Counted from the first letter of the stretch, positions 16,336 to 24,920 are shown. The stretch: 64,000 nucleotides of DNA from Actinomadura sp. NAK00032 (GCF_013364275.1 NZ_CP054932.1:124001-188000); one strand, 5' to 3'. Program-made: numbers and translations. Notes: generated by a model from the sequence alone, not told the origin.

Positions 16336-16371
16336 GCAAGAACCCTCTTGCATGCGCAAGAACTATCTTGC
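16336..16371. promoter_or_regulatory. Tandem 16-bp TetR operators
   Basis: GCAAGAACCCTCTTGC (16336-16351) and GCAAGAACTATCTTGC (16356-16371) share perfect 6-bp arms with different 4-bp cores. Their centres are 20 bp apart, about two helical turns, so two dimers would bind the same DNA face. The pair fills the interval between the GH5 and TetR genes. Confidence 0.75.
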
Positions 16372-16375
16372 AGAC

Positions 16376-16978
16376 GTGCCCTCCACCACGCGCGACCGCG
16401 TTCTCGACGCCGCCCTGGAGCTGATCCAGGAGCACGGATTCGGCGGCACCACGGTCACCGACATCGAGGAACTGGCCGGGCTCTCCCCCGGCAGCGGCAG
16501 CTTCTACCGGCATTTCCGCTCGAAGGAGGAGGTGTTCCGCGCCGTCCTGGAGCGGGAACTGGACCGGGCCCGGCGGCACCGCGAGGAGTTCGAGCGTGGC
16601 CCCGTCGACGACGATCCGCGCGCCGCGCTGGCCCGCCGGCTCGTCCAGCAGCTCGACTACCTGGCGCGGGTCCGGCCGCTGATCAACCTGCTGGCGCGGG
16701 AGCACGGCCGGTTCCCCGAGGTGACGCGCCGGATCCGCAGCGTCCTGGTCGACCGGGGCATCGCCGAGGAGGCCGAGCACCTGACCCGCGACATGCCGGA
16801 CGGGGACGGCCACGCCGACCCGCACGCCCTGCTCGCGGTCGTGGTGTCCGCGCTGACCGGGTACGAGCTGTCCCGCGGCTTCTTCGGCCGCCCGCCGGCG
16901 GACGTCGCCCCCGAGCGGTTCGCCGCCGCCCTCGCCGCCCTCATCACCGACCCTCCGGGCGGCGACGCGCCGTCATGA
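16376..16978 (+). CDS. TetR family transcriptional regulator
   Basis: A 200-residue regulator with HTH GTTVTDIEELAGLSPGSGSFYRHF. The preferred start is GTG 16376, giving MPSTTRDRVLDAALEL; an ATG at 16352 falls between the two operators and would place the operator inside the coding sequence. No Shine-Dalgarno precedes the GTG, so the transcript may be leaderless. It is divergent from GH5 and most likely represses it and itself through the paired dyads. Confidence 0.87.
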   Translation: MPSTTRDRVLDAALELIQEHGFGGTTVTDIEELAGLSPGSGSFYRHFRSKEEVFRAVLERELDRARRHREEFERGPVDDDPRAALARRLVQQLDYLARVRPLINLLAREHGRFPEVTRRIRSVLVDRGIAEEAEHLTRDMPDGDGHADPHALLAVVVSALTGYELSRGFFGRPPADVAPERFAAALAALITDPPGGDAPS

Positions 16979-17093
16979 GATGGGCCGGATGCGGTCACGG
17001 ACTGGAGCCGTCCCCGCTCGGCTGCGACTTTTGATCGCAGTGGGCCCCGCGCTCCGCCGGGGCAGGCCGCGCTGACGAGTCGGGGGTCCGGGT

Positions 17094-17909
17094 ATGCGGC
17101 GACTGATCGCGGCCTGGACGGCGGCGGTGGCGACGGCGTGCGCCGCGCTCGGCGGCTGCGGCGACGGCGAGGCGGCGACCATCCTCGGCAAGGGCACGCT
17201 GGTGGCGGGCGTCCGGCCGGACCTGCCCGGCATCGGGTTCAGGCGCCCCGACGGGACGTTCGAGGGCCTGGACGTGGACGTGTCCCGCTACCTCGCCCGG
17301 CGGCTGGGGAAGCGGGTCCGCTTCGCCCCGGCGCTGGCGCGCGACCGCGAGCGCCTGCTCCGCGAGGGCAATGTCGACATGGTCCTGACGTTCTGGCTGG
17401 AGCCCGAGTGGAAGCAGCGCCTCGCGTTCGCCGGGCCGTACCTGCTGTCGTACCAGGACATCCTCGTCCGGGACACCGAGAAGGCCGTGCGCGGCGTGCG
17501 CGACCTCCAGGGGCGCAAGATCTGCGCCGTTACCGGGTCGGGCGCCGCCGAGGCCGTCACCGTGGAGCGGCAGGTGCCGGCGGTGCCGGTCGCGGCGCGG
17601 TCCTACGCCGACTGCATGACCATGCTGCGGGACGGCCGGATCGACGCGATCACCACGAACGACACGATCCTGGCCGGGCTGAAGACCCGGGAGGGCGCCG
17701 GGTTCCGGCTGCTGAACGCCAGGTTCGGCGAGCGGCGCACCGGTATCGCGATCCGCAAGGGCGATCCCGAGGGGTGCGAGGCCCTGAACCGGGCCATCAC
17801 CCAGATGTACCAGGACGGGGCGATGGAGAAGTTCATGAGCAGATGGTTCGCCACGTCCGGCCTCGACCTGTCGGACCTGGAGGTCCCCCAGTTCGAGGGC
17901 TGCCTCTGA
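17094..17909 (+). CDS. Orphan ABC solute-binding lipoprotein (family 3)
   Basis: A 271-residue lipoprotein: a signal peptide ends in the lipobox LGGC with Cys22 as the lipidation site. The mature part is a family 3 polar amino-acid binding fold, with GTLVAGVRPDLPGIGFRRPD, FEGLDVDVSRYLARRLGK and a late MYQDGAMEKFMSRWF segment as in GlnH/GluB-type proteins. No permease or ATPase gene is adjacent, so it works with a distant transporter or as a sensor. The ligand is probably an amino acid, but cannot be fixed. Confidence 0.85.
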   Translation: MRRLIAAWTAAVATACAALGGCGDGEAATILGKGTLVAGVRPDLPGIGFRRPDGTFEGLDVDVSRYLARRLGKRVRFAPALARDRERLLREGNVDMVLTFWLEPEWKQRLAFAGPYLLSYQDILVRDTEKAVRGVRDLQGRKICAVTGSGAAEAVTVERQVPAVPVAARSYADCMTMLRDGRIDAITTNDTILAGLKTREGAGFRLLNARFGERRTGIAIRKGDPEGCEALNRAITQMYQDGAMEKFMSRWFATSGLDLSDLEVPQFEGCL

Positions 17910-17924
17910 CCGCCGCCGGCGCGG

Positions 17925-18641
17925 TCACTCGGGCCGGCCGCCGACGCCTTCCGGGGTACCGGCCATGGGGGCGCCCTTCTCGACGCTCTGGCTCTTGCCC
18001 TTGGTGGGCGTGGCGCTCGGCTTCTTGCCGTTGCTGCTGCCGGGGCCGCGCGGCGGCGGGCTGGTGCTGTGCGATTTCGGGCTCTGCGACGACCTGCCCG
18101 GCGAGGTCGGCCTGCCGTGCTCCCCGTTCGGCGCGGACGAGGAGGCTCCGGGCGTCGAGGACGACGGGGCGGCCGAGGACGACGGGGCGGCCGAGGACGA
18201 CGCCTCCGACGAGGAGGGCGACGGGCTGGGCAGGGGCGACGGCGAGTACTGCGTCGCCGGGGTGCTGTCGTGGCCGCCGCTCTCCTGCTCCTGATGCGTC
18301 GGGGACGGCGCGGGCGCCGGTTCAATGCCGGGGAAGTGCCCCGTCGCGTAGGCGACGCCGCCCGTCAGCACCAGCAGCGCGCCGCCGACCAGCGCGATGA
18401 CCTTGGCGGTCAGGAAGCGGCGCAGCGCCGCCAGCCGGGACGGCCGGGCCGCCGGCGGGGCGGACCGGAACGCGGCCGTGGCGGCGTCCTCGCCCGCGAT
18501 CTCCGCCGGGCGGGCGGGGGCGGCGGCCGACGCGAGCAGAGCGTGCAGGGCGGCGTGCTCGCCGGCGTGCCCGCCGGCACTGTCGAGCAGGCGCTCGGCG
18601 GTGCGCTGGTCGAGCCGTCCGGCCTCGGTGTGGTCGCTCAT
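17925..18641 (-). CDS. Membrane partner of the ECF sigma factor (putative anti-sigma)
   Basis: A 238-residue protein whose ATG overlaps the stop of the sigma factor gene (ATGA), so the pair is coupled. The N-terminal 65 residues are an acidic, Ala-rich cytoplasmic part without a clear HxxxCxxC zinc motif, followed by one transmembrane helix (about 80-100, VIALVGGALLVLTGGVAYAT) and a long extracellular tail rich in Ser, Pro and Thr. Layout and linkage fit an anti-sigma factor; the unstructured exterior could sense the envelope or be a protease target. The role is inferred from context. Confidence 0.6.
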   Translation of the reverse strand: MSDHTEAGRLDQRTAERLLDSAGGHAGEHAALHALLASAAAPARPAEIAGEDAATAAFRSAPPAARPSRLAALRRFLTAKVIALVGGALLVLTGGVAYATGHFPGIEPAPAPSPTHQEQESGGHDSTPATQYSPSPLPSPSPSSSEASSSAAPSSSAAPSSSTPGASSSAPNGEHGRPTSPGRSSQSPKSHSTSPPPRGPGSSNGKKPSATPTKGKSQSVEKGAPMAGTPEGVGGRPE

Positions 18642-19243
18642 GACACCCCTTCAGCGCCCGTACCGCCGCTTTTGTCACCCCGGACCAGCGGCCGCTCGGC
18701 GCCGGCGTCCGACAGCCGGTCGGCGAGGCGGCGCAGGCCGCGGTAGGCGGCGGTGCGGACGGCGCCCGAGCGCTTGCCGAGGACCTTGCCCGCGGACTTG
18801 GCGTCCAGGCCCACGACGACGCGCAGCAGCACCGCCTCGGCCTGGTCGCGGGGGAGTTCGGAGATCAGCCGGAGTGCCTCCTCGGTGGCGATGCCGTCCA
18901 GCGCGTCGAGTTCGGTGTCGCCGTCCGCGGCCATCGTGACCAGCTCCTCGACGGGCAGGTCGGAGCCGGGGCGGCGGGACTTGCGGCGCAGGTGGTCCAG
19001 CGCGCGGTGCCGGGTGATCGTCGCGGTCCAGCCGCGGAAGCCGTCGAGGTCGCCGCGGAAGGAGCGCAGGTCGCGGGCGATCTGCAGCCACGCCTCCGAC
19101 GTCACGTCCTCGGCGTCCGCGCCGACGATCGCGCCGGCGAACCGGATCAGCCGGGGCTGGACATCGCGGTAGAGCATGCGGAAGGACTCCTCGTCGCCGT
19201 CCTGCGCCGCCCGCAGCGCACGACCGAGTTCCTCCTCGCCCAT
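18638..19243 (-). CDS. ECF-type RNA polymerase sigma factor
   Basis: A 201-residue sigma factor with only regions 2 and 4. Region 2 includes DVTSEAWLQIARDLRSFRGD and FRGWTATITRHRALDHLRR (-10 recognition); region 4 includes ELPRDQAEAVLLRVVVGLDAK and KRSGAVRTAAYRGLRRLADR (-35 recognition HTH). It directs RNA polymerase to a small regulon, probably held inactive by the membrane protein encoded next in the operon. The next gene on the other side diverges, 117 bp away. Its inducing signal is unknown. Confidence 0.92.
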   Translation of the reverse strand: MGEEELGRALRAAQDGDEESFRMLYRDVQPRLIRFAGAIVGADAEDVTSEAWLQIARDLRSFRGDLDGFRGWTATITRHRALDHLRRKSRRPGSDLPVEELVTMAADGDTELDALDGIATEEALRLISELPRDQAEAVLLRVVVGLDAKSAGKVLGKRSGAVRTAAYRGLRRLADRLSDAGAERPLVRGDKSGGTGAEGVS

Positions 19244-19360
19244 CGCGCCATTGTGCAGAAAATCTCCCGGTGGTGTGACACGTACCCGTGGGTCGGCGCT
19301 GAACGAATGACTCCCGCGCCGCCGGGACGTCCTCTCCCCGCCCCAGAGTGATGGACGAGA

Positions 19361-19894
19361 ATGAACGGCAACAGCTCGCAGGATCGGGACGAACTCCTCG
19401 TAACGGGCATCCCGCCCGCCGCGGAACCGGTGCCCGGCCCGCTGACGGACCCCTCGGCCGACCCCGCCACCGAGACGAAACCGTTAACGGCCGCGGCGCC
19501 CGTTTTCGTCGACGCGTCCGGATGGCGGACGCGCCTCGGGCGGCGGCTGGGCCTGCTCACCGGCGCGCTGCTCATTGTCTTCTTGGGCGCGCTGGCCCTT
19601 GGCATGACGACGGGGACCGATGTGCCGTTGACGCCATGGAGCGAGCCGTCCCCGCACCCGCGCGTGCAGGTGAGCCATCCACCCGAGGCCAAGCCGACCG
19701 TGACCGACAGGCCCGAACCGCCCGCCGCCGTTAGGCCGACACCCACCAGGCGGGTCGCGGCTCCGGCTCCCCCTGCGACGCCCAAGCCGTCGTCTACGCC
19801 GGCGACGACTCCGGCCAGGGCCGCGTCCACGAGCCACCCGGGCAAGTCCACGGCGGAACCCCCGGCGTGGGGACGCAACAAGAAGAAGCCCTGA
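19361..19894 (+). CDS. Single-pass membrane protein with Pro/Thr/Ala-rich tail
   Basis: A 177-residue protein of unknown family. It has an acidic N-terminus, one transmembrane helix (about 64-86, GLLTGALLIVFLGALALGM) and a long extracellular region made mainly of Pro, Thr, Ala and Ser, ending in Lys-rich GRNKKKP. Its stop lies two bases before the GTG of the deacetylase-glycosyltransferase gene, so the two are one operon. The tail may cross the cell wall and support the polysaccharide enzyme; that is inference. Confidence 0.6.
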   Translation: MNGNSSQDRDELLVTGIPPAAEPVPGPLTDPSADPATETKPLTAAAPVFVDASGWRTRLGRRLGLLTGALLIVFLGALALGMTTGTDVPLTPWSEPSPHPRVQVSHPPEAKPTVTDRPEPPAAVRPTPTRRVAAPAPPATPKPSSTPATTPARAASTSHPGKSTAEPPAWGRNKKKP

Positions 19895-19896
19895 CC

Positions 19897-22059
19897 GTGC
19901 GGCGCAGCGAACCGCGAGGCCACTGGATCCTGCTCCTGCTCGGCGGGCTGGCGCTCGCCGTGCTCCTTCTGCTGGACGGCTTCGCGAACGGCGCCGTGGG
20001 CGAGGCGCCCAGGGACGAGCCCGCGCACCCCGCCCCGGCCCCGTCCCGGGCGCTCACCGGCGGGCCCGTGCTGAACCTCGCGGACGCCACGCCCCGCAGC
20101 CGCCGCATGCCGCCGAAGACGATCGCGCTGACGTTCGACGACGGCCCCGACCCCGAGTGGACGCCGCGGATCCTGGACGTCCTGCGCCGCCACAACGCCC
20201 GCGCGACGTTCTTCACGGTCGGCGCGCGCGTCGCCGAGAACCCGGCGCTGACCCGCCGGATCCTCCGCGAGGGCCACGAGATCGGCTCGCACACCTACAC
20301 GCACGCCGACCTCGCCACCGCGCCCGCGTGGCGCGGGCGCCTGGAACTGGACCTCACGCAGCGGGCGCTGGCGGGCGCGGCCGGCGTCCACACCCGGCTG
20401 ATGCGGATGCCGTACTCGTCCCGCCCGGACGGCCTGACGGCGCCGGAGTGGCGGGCCGCCGAGCGGGCGGGCGCGGACGGGTACATCGTCGTCCTCACCG
20501 ACCGCGACACCGAGGACTGGGCGCGGCCCGGCACCGACGCCATCGTCCGGACGGCGCTGGCGGCGGAGCGGCGCGGCGAGGGCGCGGTGGTGATGCTGCA
20601 CGACTCGGGCGGCGACCGGGCCGAGACCGTCGCGGCCGTCGAGCGGATCCTGGACCGGCTCCAGCCGCAGGGGTACCGCTTCACGACGGTCACCGGGGCG
20701 CTCGGCATGCCTGCGGCGGAGGTCGCCGTCCCGGCCCGCGAGAAGGCCGTCGGCTGGACGCTGGTCGGCGCACAGCGCGCCGCGTCGGCGCTCACCGGAA
20801 CGATGGGCGCCCTGTTCGCCGTCGCCGGGCTCCTCTACGTGCTGCGGCTGTTGCTGCTGCTGGTGTTCGCGCACGTCCACATGCGCCGCGTCCGCCGGCC
20901 GGGCCCGCCGGCCATGCCGGACATCGGGGAGCCGGGGGAGCTGCCGCCCGACCCGTTCCCGCCCGTGTCGGTGGTCGTCCCCGCCTACAACGAGGAGGCG
21001 GGCATCGCGGCGACGGTCGCGTCCCTCCTGGACACCGACTATCCGGGCAGCGTCGAGGTGATCGTGGTGGACGACGGCTCCGCCGACCGCACCGCCGCGA
21101 TCGTCGAGGACCTCGGCCTGCCGGGCGTCCACCTGATCCGCAAGCCGAACGGCGGCAAGCCGAGCGCGCTCAACGCCGGCCTGTTCGTGGCCCGGGCCGA
21201 CGTCATGGTGCTCGTGGACGGCGACACCGTCTTCCAGCGCGACACCCTCCGGCACCTCGTCGCGCCGTTCACGGACCCGAGGGTGGGCGCGGTCAGCGGC
21301 AACACCAAGGTCGCCAACCGGGGCGGCATCCTCGGACGCTGGCAGCACATCGAGTACGTCATCGGCTTCAACCTCGACCGGCGCATGTTCGACGTCCTGC
21401 AGTGCATGCCGACGGTCCCCGGCGCGATCGGCGCCTTCCGCAGGAAGGTCCTGGCCGAGGTGGAGTGCGTGCCAGACGACACCCTGGCCGAGGACACCGA
21501 CCTCACCATGGCCATATGCCGCACTGGCGCGCGCGTGGTCTACGAGGAGAAGGCCATCGCCTGGACGGAGGCCCCGTCGTCCCTCCGGCAGCTGTGGAGG
21601 CAGCGCTACCGCTGGTGCTACGGGACGATGCAGGCGATGTGGAAGCACCGCCGCTCCCTCATAGAGCGCGGTGACTCGGGACGCTTCGGACGCCGCTGCC
21701 TCCCCTACCTGACGGTGTTCCAGGTGCTCCTTCCGCTGTTCGCGCCCGCCGTGGACCTGTTCGCCCTGTTCGGCCTGGTCTTCCTCGACCCGACCCTGCC
21801 CGTCCTCACCTGGACGGCGTTCGTCGCCGCGCAGGCCGCCGCCGGTGCCTACGCCCTATGGCTGGACGGCGAGTCCGTGCGTCCGCTGTGGGCGCTGCCG
21901 CTCCAGCAGTTCGTCTACCGGCAGCTGATGTACCTGGTGGTCGTCCAGTCCGTGGTCACCGCGCTCCTGGGGGCGCGCCTGGGCTGGCACACGATCCGGC
22001 GTACCGGGACCTTCGCGGAAGGCCGGGAACAATCCTGGGGGCCCGTCGGTTACACATGA
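19897..22059 (+). CDS. Polysaccharide deacetylase (NodB)-GT2 glycosyltransferase fusion
   Basis: A 720-residue bifunctional membrane protein starting at GTG 19897. An N-terminal signal-anchor leads into a NodB domain (about 70-270) with the metal motif TFDDGPD, then SHTYTHAD and a late MLHDSGG. A further membrane helix pair joins it to a GT2 processive glycosyltransferase domain with VVDDGS, DGDT, EDTDLT and QRYRW, and C-terminal membrane helices. It probably polymerises an N-acetylhexosamine glycan at the membrane and deacetylates it outside, as in poly-beta-1,6-GlcNAc or chitooligosaccharide systems. The product is not known. Confidence 0.88.
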   Translation: MRRSEPRGHWILLLLGGLALAVLLLLDGFANGAVGEAPRDEPAHPAPAPSRALTGGPVLNLADATPRSRRMPPKTIALTFDDGPDPEWTPRILDVLRRHNARATFFTVGARVAENPALTRRILREGHEIGSHTYTHADLATAPAWRGRLELDLTQRALAGAAGVHTRLMRMPYSSRPDGLTAPEWRAAERAGADGYIVVLTDRDTEDWARPGTDAIVRTALAAERRGEGAVVMLHDSGGDRAETVAAVERILDRLQPQGYRFTTVTGALGMPAAEVAVPAREKAVGWTLVGAQRAASALTGTMGALFAVAGLLYVLRLLLLLVFAHVHMRRVRRPGPPAMPDIGEPGELPPDPFPPVSVVVPAYNEEAGIAATVASLLDTDYPGSVEVIVVDDGSADRTAAIVEDLGLPGVHLIRKPNGGKPSALNAGLFVARADVMVLVDGDTVFQRDTLRHLVAPFTDPRVGAVSGNTKVANRGGILGRWQHIEYVIGFNLDRRMFDVLQCMPTVPGAIGAFRRKVLAEVECVPDDTLAEDTDLTMAICRTGARVVYEEKAIAWTEAPSSLRQLWRQRYRWCYGTMQAMWKHRRSLIERGDSGRFGRRCLPYLTVFQVLLPLFAPAVDLFALFGLVFLDPTLPVLTWTAFVAAQAAAGAYALWLDGESVRPLWALPLQQFVYRQLMYLVVVQSVVTALLGARLGWHTIRRTGTFAEGREQSWGPVGYT

Positions 22060-22178
22060 TGGCCGATGTGCCTGGTGTCCCCGGGCCTCACCTATTGCCT
22101 TCACGGAATACCGTTCGGCTGGAGCCGTGTTGTGCCTTTCGCCGAGAGGCGACCCGCACATCGGCCGCACGACCAGGG

Positions 22179-22206
22179 CCCCGCCGGGTCTCACGATCCG
22201 GCGGGG
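22179..22206 (+). terminator. GC-rich hairpin after the NodB-GT2 gene
   Basis: A perfect 9-bp stem (CCCCGCCGG / CCGGCGGGG) with a 10-nt loop lies 120 nt after the gene's stop and before tenA. There is no T-tract, as is common for actinomycete terminators. Confidence 0.55.
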
Positions 22207-22284
22207 TCTGGTCATGTCCGGGCCCATACACAGGCCACGCCGGCCATGTCCAGGTCAGGGCGGGTCTGGGGCAGACTGGCGGCC

Positions 22285-22893
22285 ATGAGTCTCGCCGCAC
22301 ATCTGGAAGAACTCGGCCGTCCCCTCGTGGAGGAGCAGCTCAAGCACCCCACCGTGGCGGGCATCGCCCAAGGGAACCTTGACGAGGCCGTATTCCGCTC
22401 CTGGCTCGAACAGGACTACCTCTACCTGCACGACTACGTGCGCGTCTTCTCGCGCCTCGCCTGGCAGGCCCCGGACCCCCATCTGGGCGACCTTGTAGAC
22501 CTCGCCTACTCGACCTTCCACGACGAGATGGAGCTGCACCGCACTCTCTCCGCCGAGTTCAACGCCGACCTGGATGGCGCCAAGAAGGGCCCCGCCTGCG
22601 TCGCCTACACTTCGTTCCTCCTGGAGAGCGCCGCCGTCTATGACGAGGGCCTGGCCGCCCTGTACCCCTGCATGTGGGGCTACTCCACGCTCGGGCAGAG
22701 GCTCGCCGAGAACCCGCCGTCAGAGCCGCGCTACCGCCGCTGGGTCGACACCTACGCCGACCCAGGCTTCGCCGAGCTGACCGCCCGCATCGCGCAGATG
22801 ATCGATGAGTCCGGGGCGGACACCGAGACGGCCGAGCGCTTCTTCCTGGAGGGCATGCGCCACGAACTCGCCTTCTGGGACGTCCCTCTGTAG
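22285..22893 (+). CDS. tenA: TenA/thiaminase II family protein
   Basis: A 202-residue all-helical haem-oxygenase-fold protein. It starts at ATG 22285; the open frame upstream is not conserved. TenA markers are WLEQDYLYLHDYVR with the substrate-contacting Asp44, ALYPCMWGYSTLG with catalytic Cys129, and the C-terminal Glu in FFLEGMRHELAFW. TenA hydrolyses amino-HMP or thiamine degradation products to recover the pyrimidine moiety. No thiamine genes adjoin it, but a TPP-riboswitch-controlled CytX transporter lies 14 kb away in the same window, which fits thiamine salvage. Confidence 0.87.
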   Translation: MSLAAHLEELGRPLVEEQLKHPTVAGIAQGNLDEAVFRSWLEQDYLYLHDYVRVFSRLAWQAPDPHLGDLVDLAYSTFHDEMELHRTLSAEFNADLDGAKKGPACVAYTSFLLESAAVYDEGLAALYPCMWGYSTLGQRLAENPPSEPRYRRWVDTYADPGFAELTARIAQMIDESGADTETAERFFLEGMRHELAFWDVPL

Positions 22894-22911
22894 GCGCCCT
22901 CCAGGTCCGCT

Positions 22912-23997
22912 CTAGACGTCAGCGGCGGCGAGGGCCGGGTAGTCGACGTAGCCCTCGCCGCCCCCGCCGTAGACCAGCCCTGGGATGTGCCGGTTGAGCG
23001 GCGCGTCCGCGGCGAAGCGGGCCGGCAGGTCCGGGTTGGCGATGAACAGCCGCCCGAAGGAGAACAGGTCGGCCAGCCCCACCGCCACGACCTCCTCACC
23101 GGCCCGCTGCGTCGTCGGCTCCGGCCCGTTGAAGTTCCCGATCAGGGTGCCCGACCAGCGCGGGCGCAGGTCGGCCAGCGCCCCGTAGGCGCCCCGCTCG
23201 ATGACGTGCAGGTAGGCGAGGCCGAGCGGGTCGAGGGCGTCGACGAGCGCCCGGTAGGTGCCCTGCGGGTCCTCCTCGGCGATCTCGTTCTCCGGGTTGT
23301 GCGGCGAGACGCGCAGCCCGACCCGTCCGGGCCCCACCTCGGCGGCCACGGCCTCCACCACGTCCAGCGCGAACCGCAGGCGCCCGTTGCGGGACCCGCC
23401 GAAGCGGTCGGCGCGCCGGTTGGTGTTCTCGGCGAGGAACTGCTGGATCAGGTAGCCGTTCGCGCCGTGCACCTCCACGCCGTCGAACCCCGCGCGGATC
23501 GCGTTGCGGGCCGCCGCCGCGAAGTCGGCGACCGCCGCCTCCGCCTCGGCGGTGGTCATGGCGCGCGGCGTGACGTGCCCGACGTCGCCGTCGGCGGTGT
23601 AGATCGGCTCGCCCTGGATCCGGACGGCCGAGGGCGCGACCGGTGTCGCCCCGTCCGGCAGGGTGAGCGGGTGCGTCATCCGTCCCACATGCCAGAGCTG
23701 GGCGAAGATCGTCCCGCCGGCCGCGTGGACGGCCGCGGTGACCTCGCGCCACCCCGCGACCTGCGCGTCCGTGACCAGGCCGGGGATGCCGGGCCCGCCC
23801 TTGCCGAGGACGTGCGGCCACAGCCCCTCGGTGACGATCAGCCCGGCCGACGCGCGCTGCGCGTAGTAGGTGCCGGTCAGCGGGTGCGGGACGCCGGTGG
23901 CGTCGTCCGCGCGCCCGCGCGTCATCGGCGCCATGACGATCCGGTTGGGAAGCGCGAGGTGCGGGCCTTCGTAGGGGGTCAGCAGCGTGCCGGTCAT
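22912..23997 (-). CDS. Old Yellow Enzyme family alkene reductase
   Basis: A 361-residue FMN-dependent TIM-barrel ene-reductase, start ATG 23997 after AGAGGTGA. It shows ALPNRIVMAPMTRGRAD at the N-terminus, the ILAQLWHVGR-type segment (IFAQLWHVGR), GFDGVEVHGANGYLIQQFL and the FMN-phosphate end GRLFIANPDLPARF. OYEs reduce activated C=C bonds of enals, enones, maleimides or nitro compounds with NAD(P)H. It begins 5 nt after the RidA gene, so both form one operon under the divergent MarR regulator, suggesting electrophile stress response. Confidence 0.92.
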   Translation of the reverse strand: MTGTLLTPYEGPHLALPNRIVMAPMTRGRADDATGVPHPLTGTYYAQRASAGLIVTEGLWPHVLGKGGPGIPGLVTDAQVAGWREVTAAVHAAGGTIFAQLWHVGRMTHPLTLPDGATPVAPSAVRIQGEPIYTADGDVGHVTPRAMTTAEAEAAVADFAAAARNAIRAGFDGVEVHGANGYLIQQFLAENTNRRADRFGGSRNGRLRFALDVVEAVAAEVGPGRVGLRVSPHNPENEIAEEDPQGTYRALVDALDPLGLAYLHVIERGAYGALADLRPRWSGTLIGNFNGPEPTTQRAGEEVVAVGLADLFSFGRLFIANPDLPARFAADAPLNRHIPGLVYGGGGEGYVDYPALAAADV

Positions 23998-24002
23998 CGT
24001 GT

Positions 24003-24386
24003 TCACCTCTCGACCGCGACGGCTTCGACTTCGATCCGCCAGTCGGGCTGGGCCAGGGAGCTCACTTCCAGGAGCGTGTCGGCGGGGTAGGGCTCGCTGA
24101 GGAACTCCTCGCGGAGCCGGATCACGTCGTCGAGGTCGGCCGCCATGTCCCGGACGAAGATGCCGATCTTCACGACGTCGGTCAGGTCGGCGCCCGCCGC
24201 CGCCAGCACCCGCTGGACGTTGCGGAACGCCTGGCGCCCCTGGTCGAGGAAGCCGCCGGGCACCGTCCGGCCCTGCTCGTCGATGCCGGCCTGCCCGGAG
24301 ACGTAGATGAACCCGCCGGCCCGGATCGCCTGCGAGATCCGGTACGGCTCGTACCAGTCGGGGGTGGTGGCGACGCGCTCGATCAT
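24003..24386 (-). CDS. RidA (YjgF/UK114) family protein
   Basis: A 127-residue RidA-fold protein, start ATG 24386. It has the family marks YRISQAIRAGGFIYVSGQAG, a QAFRNVQRVLAAAGA helix, DVVKIGIFVRD and YPADTLLEVSSLAQPDWRIE-type end, in which the Arg preceding I-E would contact the substrate carboxylate. RidA proteins hydrolyse reactive enamines/imines or act in degradation pathways. It is the first gene of the operon with the OYE reductase and is divergent from a MarR gene. Confidence 0.9.
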   Translation of the reverse strand: MIERVATTPDWYEPYRISQAIRAGGFIYVSGQAGIDEQGRTVPGGFLDQGRQAFRNVQRVLAAAGADLTDVVKIGIFVRDMAADLDDVIRLREEFLSEPYPADTLLEVSSLAQPDWRIEVEAVAVER

Positions 24387-24400
24387 GACGGACTCCCATT

Positions 24401-24450
24401 TGCATGTACATGCATGCCTTGTATGTGCATGCAGATATTCGCACTGCATG
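24401..24450. promoter_or_regulatory. MarR operator cluster with repeated TGCATG
   Basis: TGCATGTACATGCA (24401-24414) is a perfect 14-bp palindrome. Further TGCATG units follow at 24411, 24426 and 24445, with CATGCAG/CTGCATG forming an inverted pair. The cluster fills the 96-bp divergent interval between ridA-OYE and the MarR gene. Confidence 0.65.
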
Positions 24451-24482
24451 TAAGCTGGTGTCAACCAGGAAGCGGGTGCGGG

Positions 24483-24920
24483 ATGAGCGTGGACGAGAAG
24501 GCGCCGGTCACGGCGGACGGTCTGCTCTGGGACGGCGTCGTGACCCTGCACGGGCGCGTCGAGCACCGGCTCTCCAAGGCGCTGCAGAGCCGCCATGGCA
24601 TCGGCCTGTCGGAGTACCGGGCGCTGTGCCGGCTGTCCCGCGCCGCCGACGGCGAGCTGCGCATGCAGGAGCTGGCCGACCTCATCGGCCTCAACCAGAG
24701 CTCCGTCAGCCGGCTGGTCGCCCGGCTGGAGACCGCCGGGCTCACCCGCCGCGACATGTGCCCCAAGGACCGCCGCGGCGTCTACACCGTCATCACCGAC
24801 GAGGGGCGCACCGTCCAGGCGAACGCCGCCCCCACCTACGCCGAGACCCTCACCGCGGCCCTCGACGACGCCGCCGACGATCCTTCCCTCGCGCCGCTGC
24901 TGGCCGTCCTGCGCCCCTGA
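24483..24920 (+). CDS. MarR family transcriptional regulator
   Basis: A 145-residue winged-helix protein, start ATG 24483; an upstream in-frame ATG at 24414 would lie within the operator cluster. The wHTH is MQELADLIGLNQSSVSRLVARLE followed by the wing CPKDRRGVYTVITDEG with the conserved D-x-R. It probably represses the divergent RidA-OYE operon and itself by binding the TGCATG repeats, with release by an electrophile or phenolic ligand, which cannot be identified here. Confidence 0.9.
   Translation: MSVDEKAPVTADGLLWDGVVTLHGRVEHRLSKALQSRHGIGLSEYRALCRLSRAADGELRMQELADLIGLNQSSVSRLVARLETAGLTRRDMCPKDRRGVYTVITDEGRTVQANAAPTYAETLTAALDDAADDPSLAPLLAVLRP

Noticed and set aside
16352..16375. ATG 16352 as start of the TetR next to GH5
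   Set aside because: It lies between the two operators, so the second operator would be inside the gene; the conserved helix starts right after GTG 16376.
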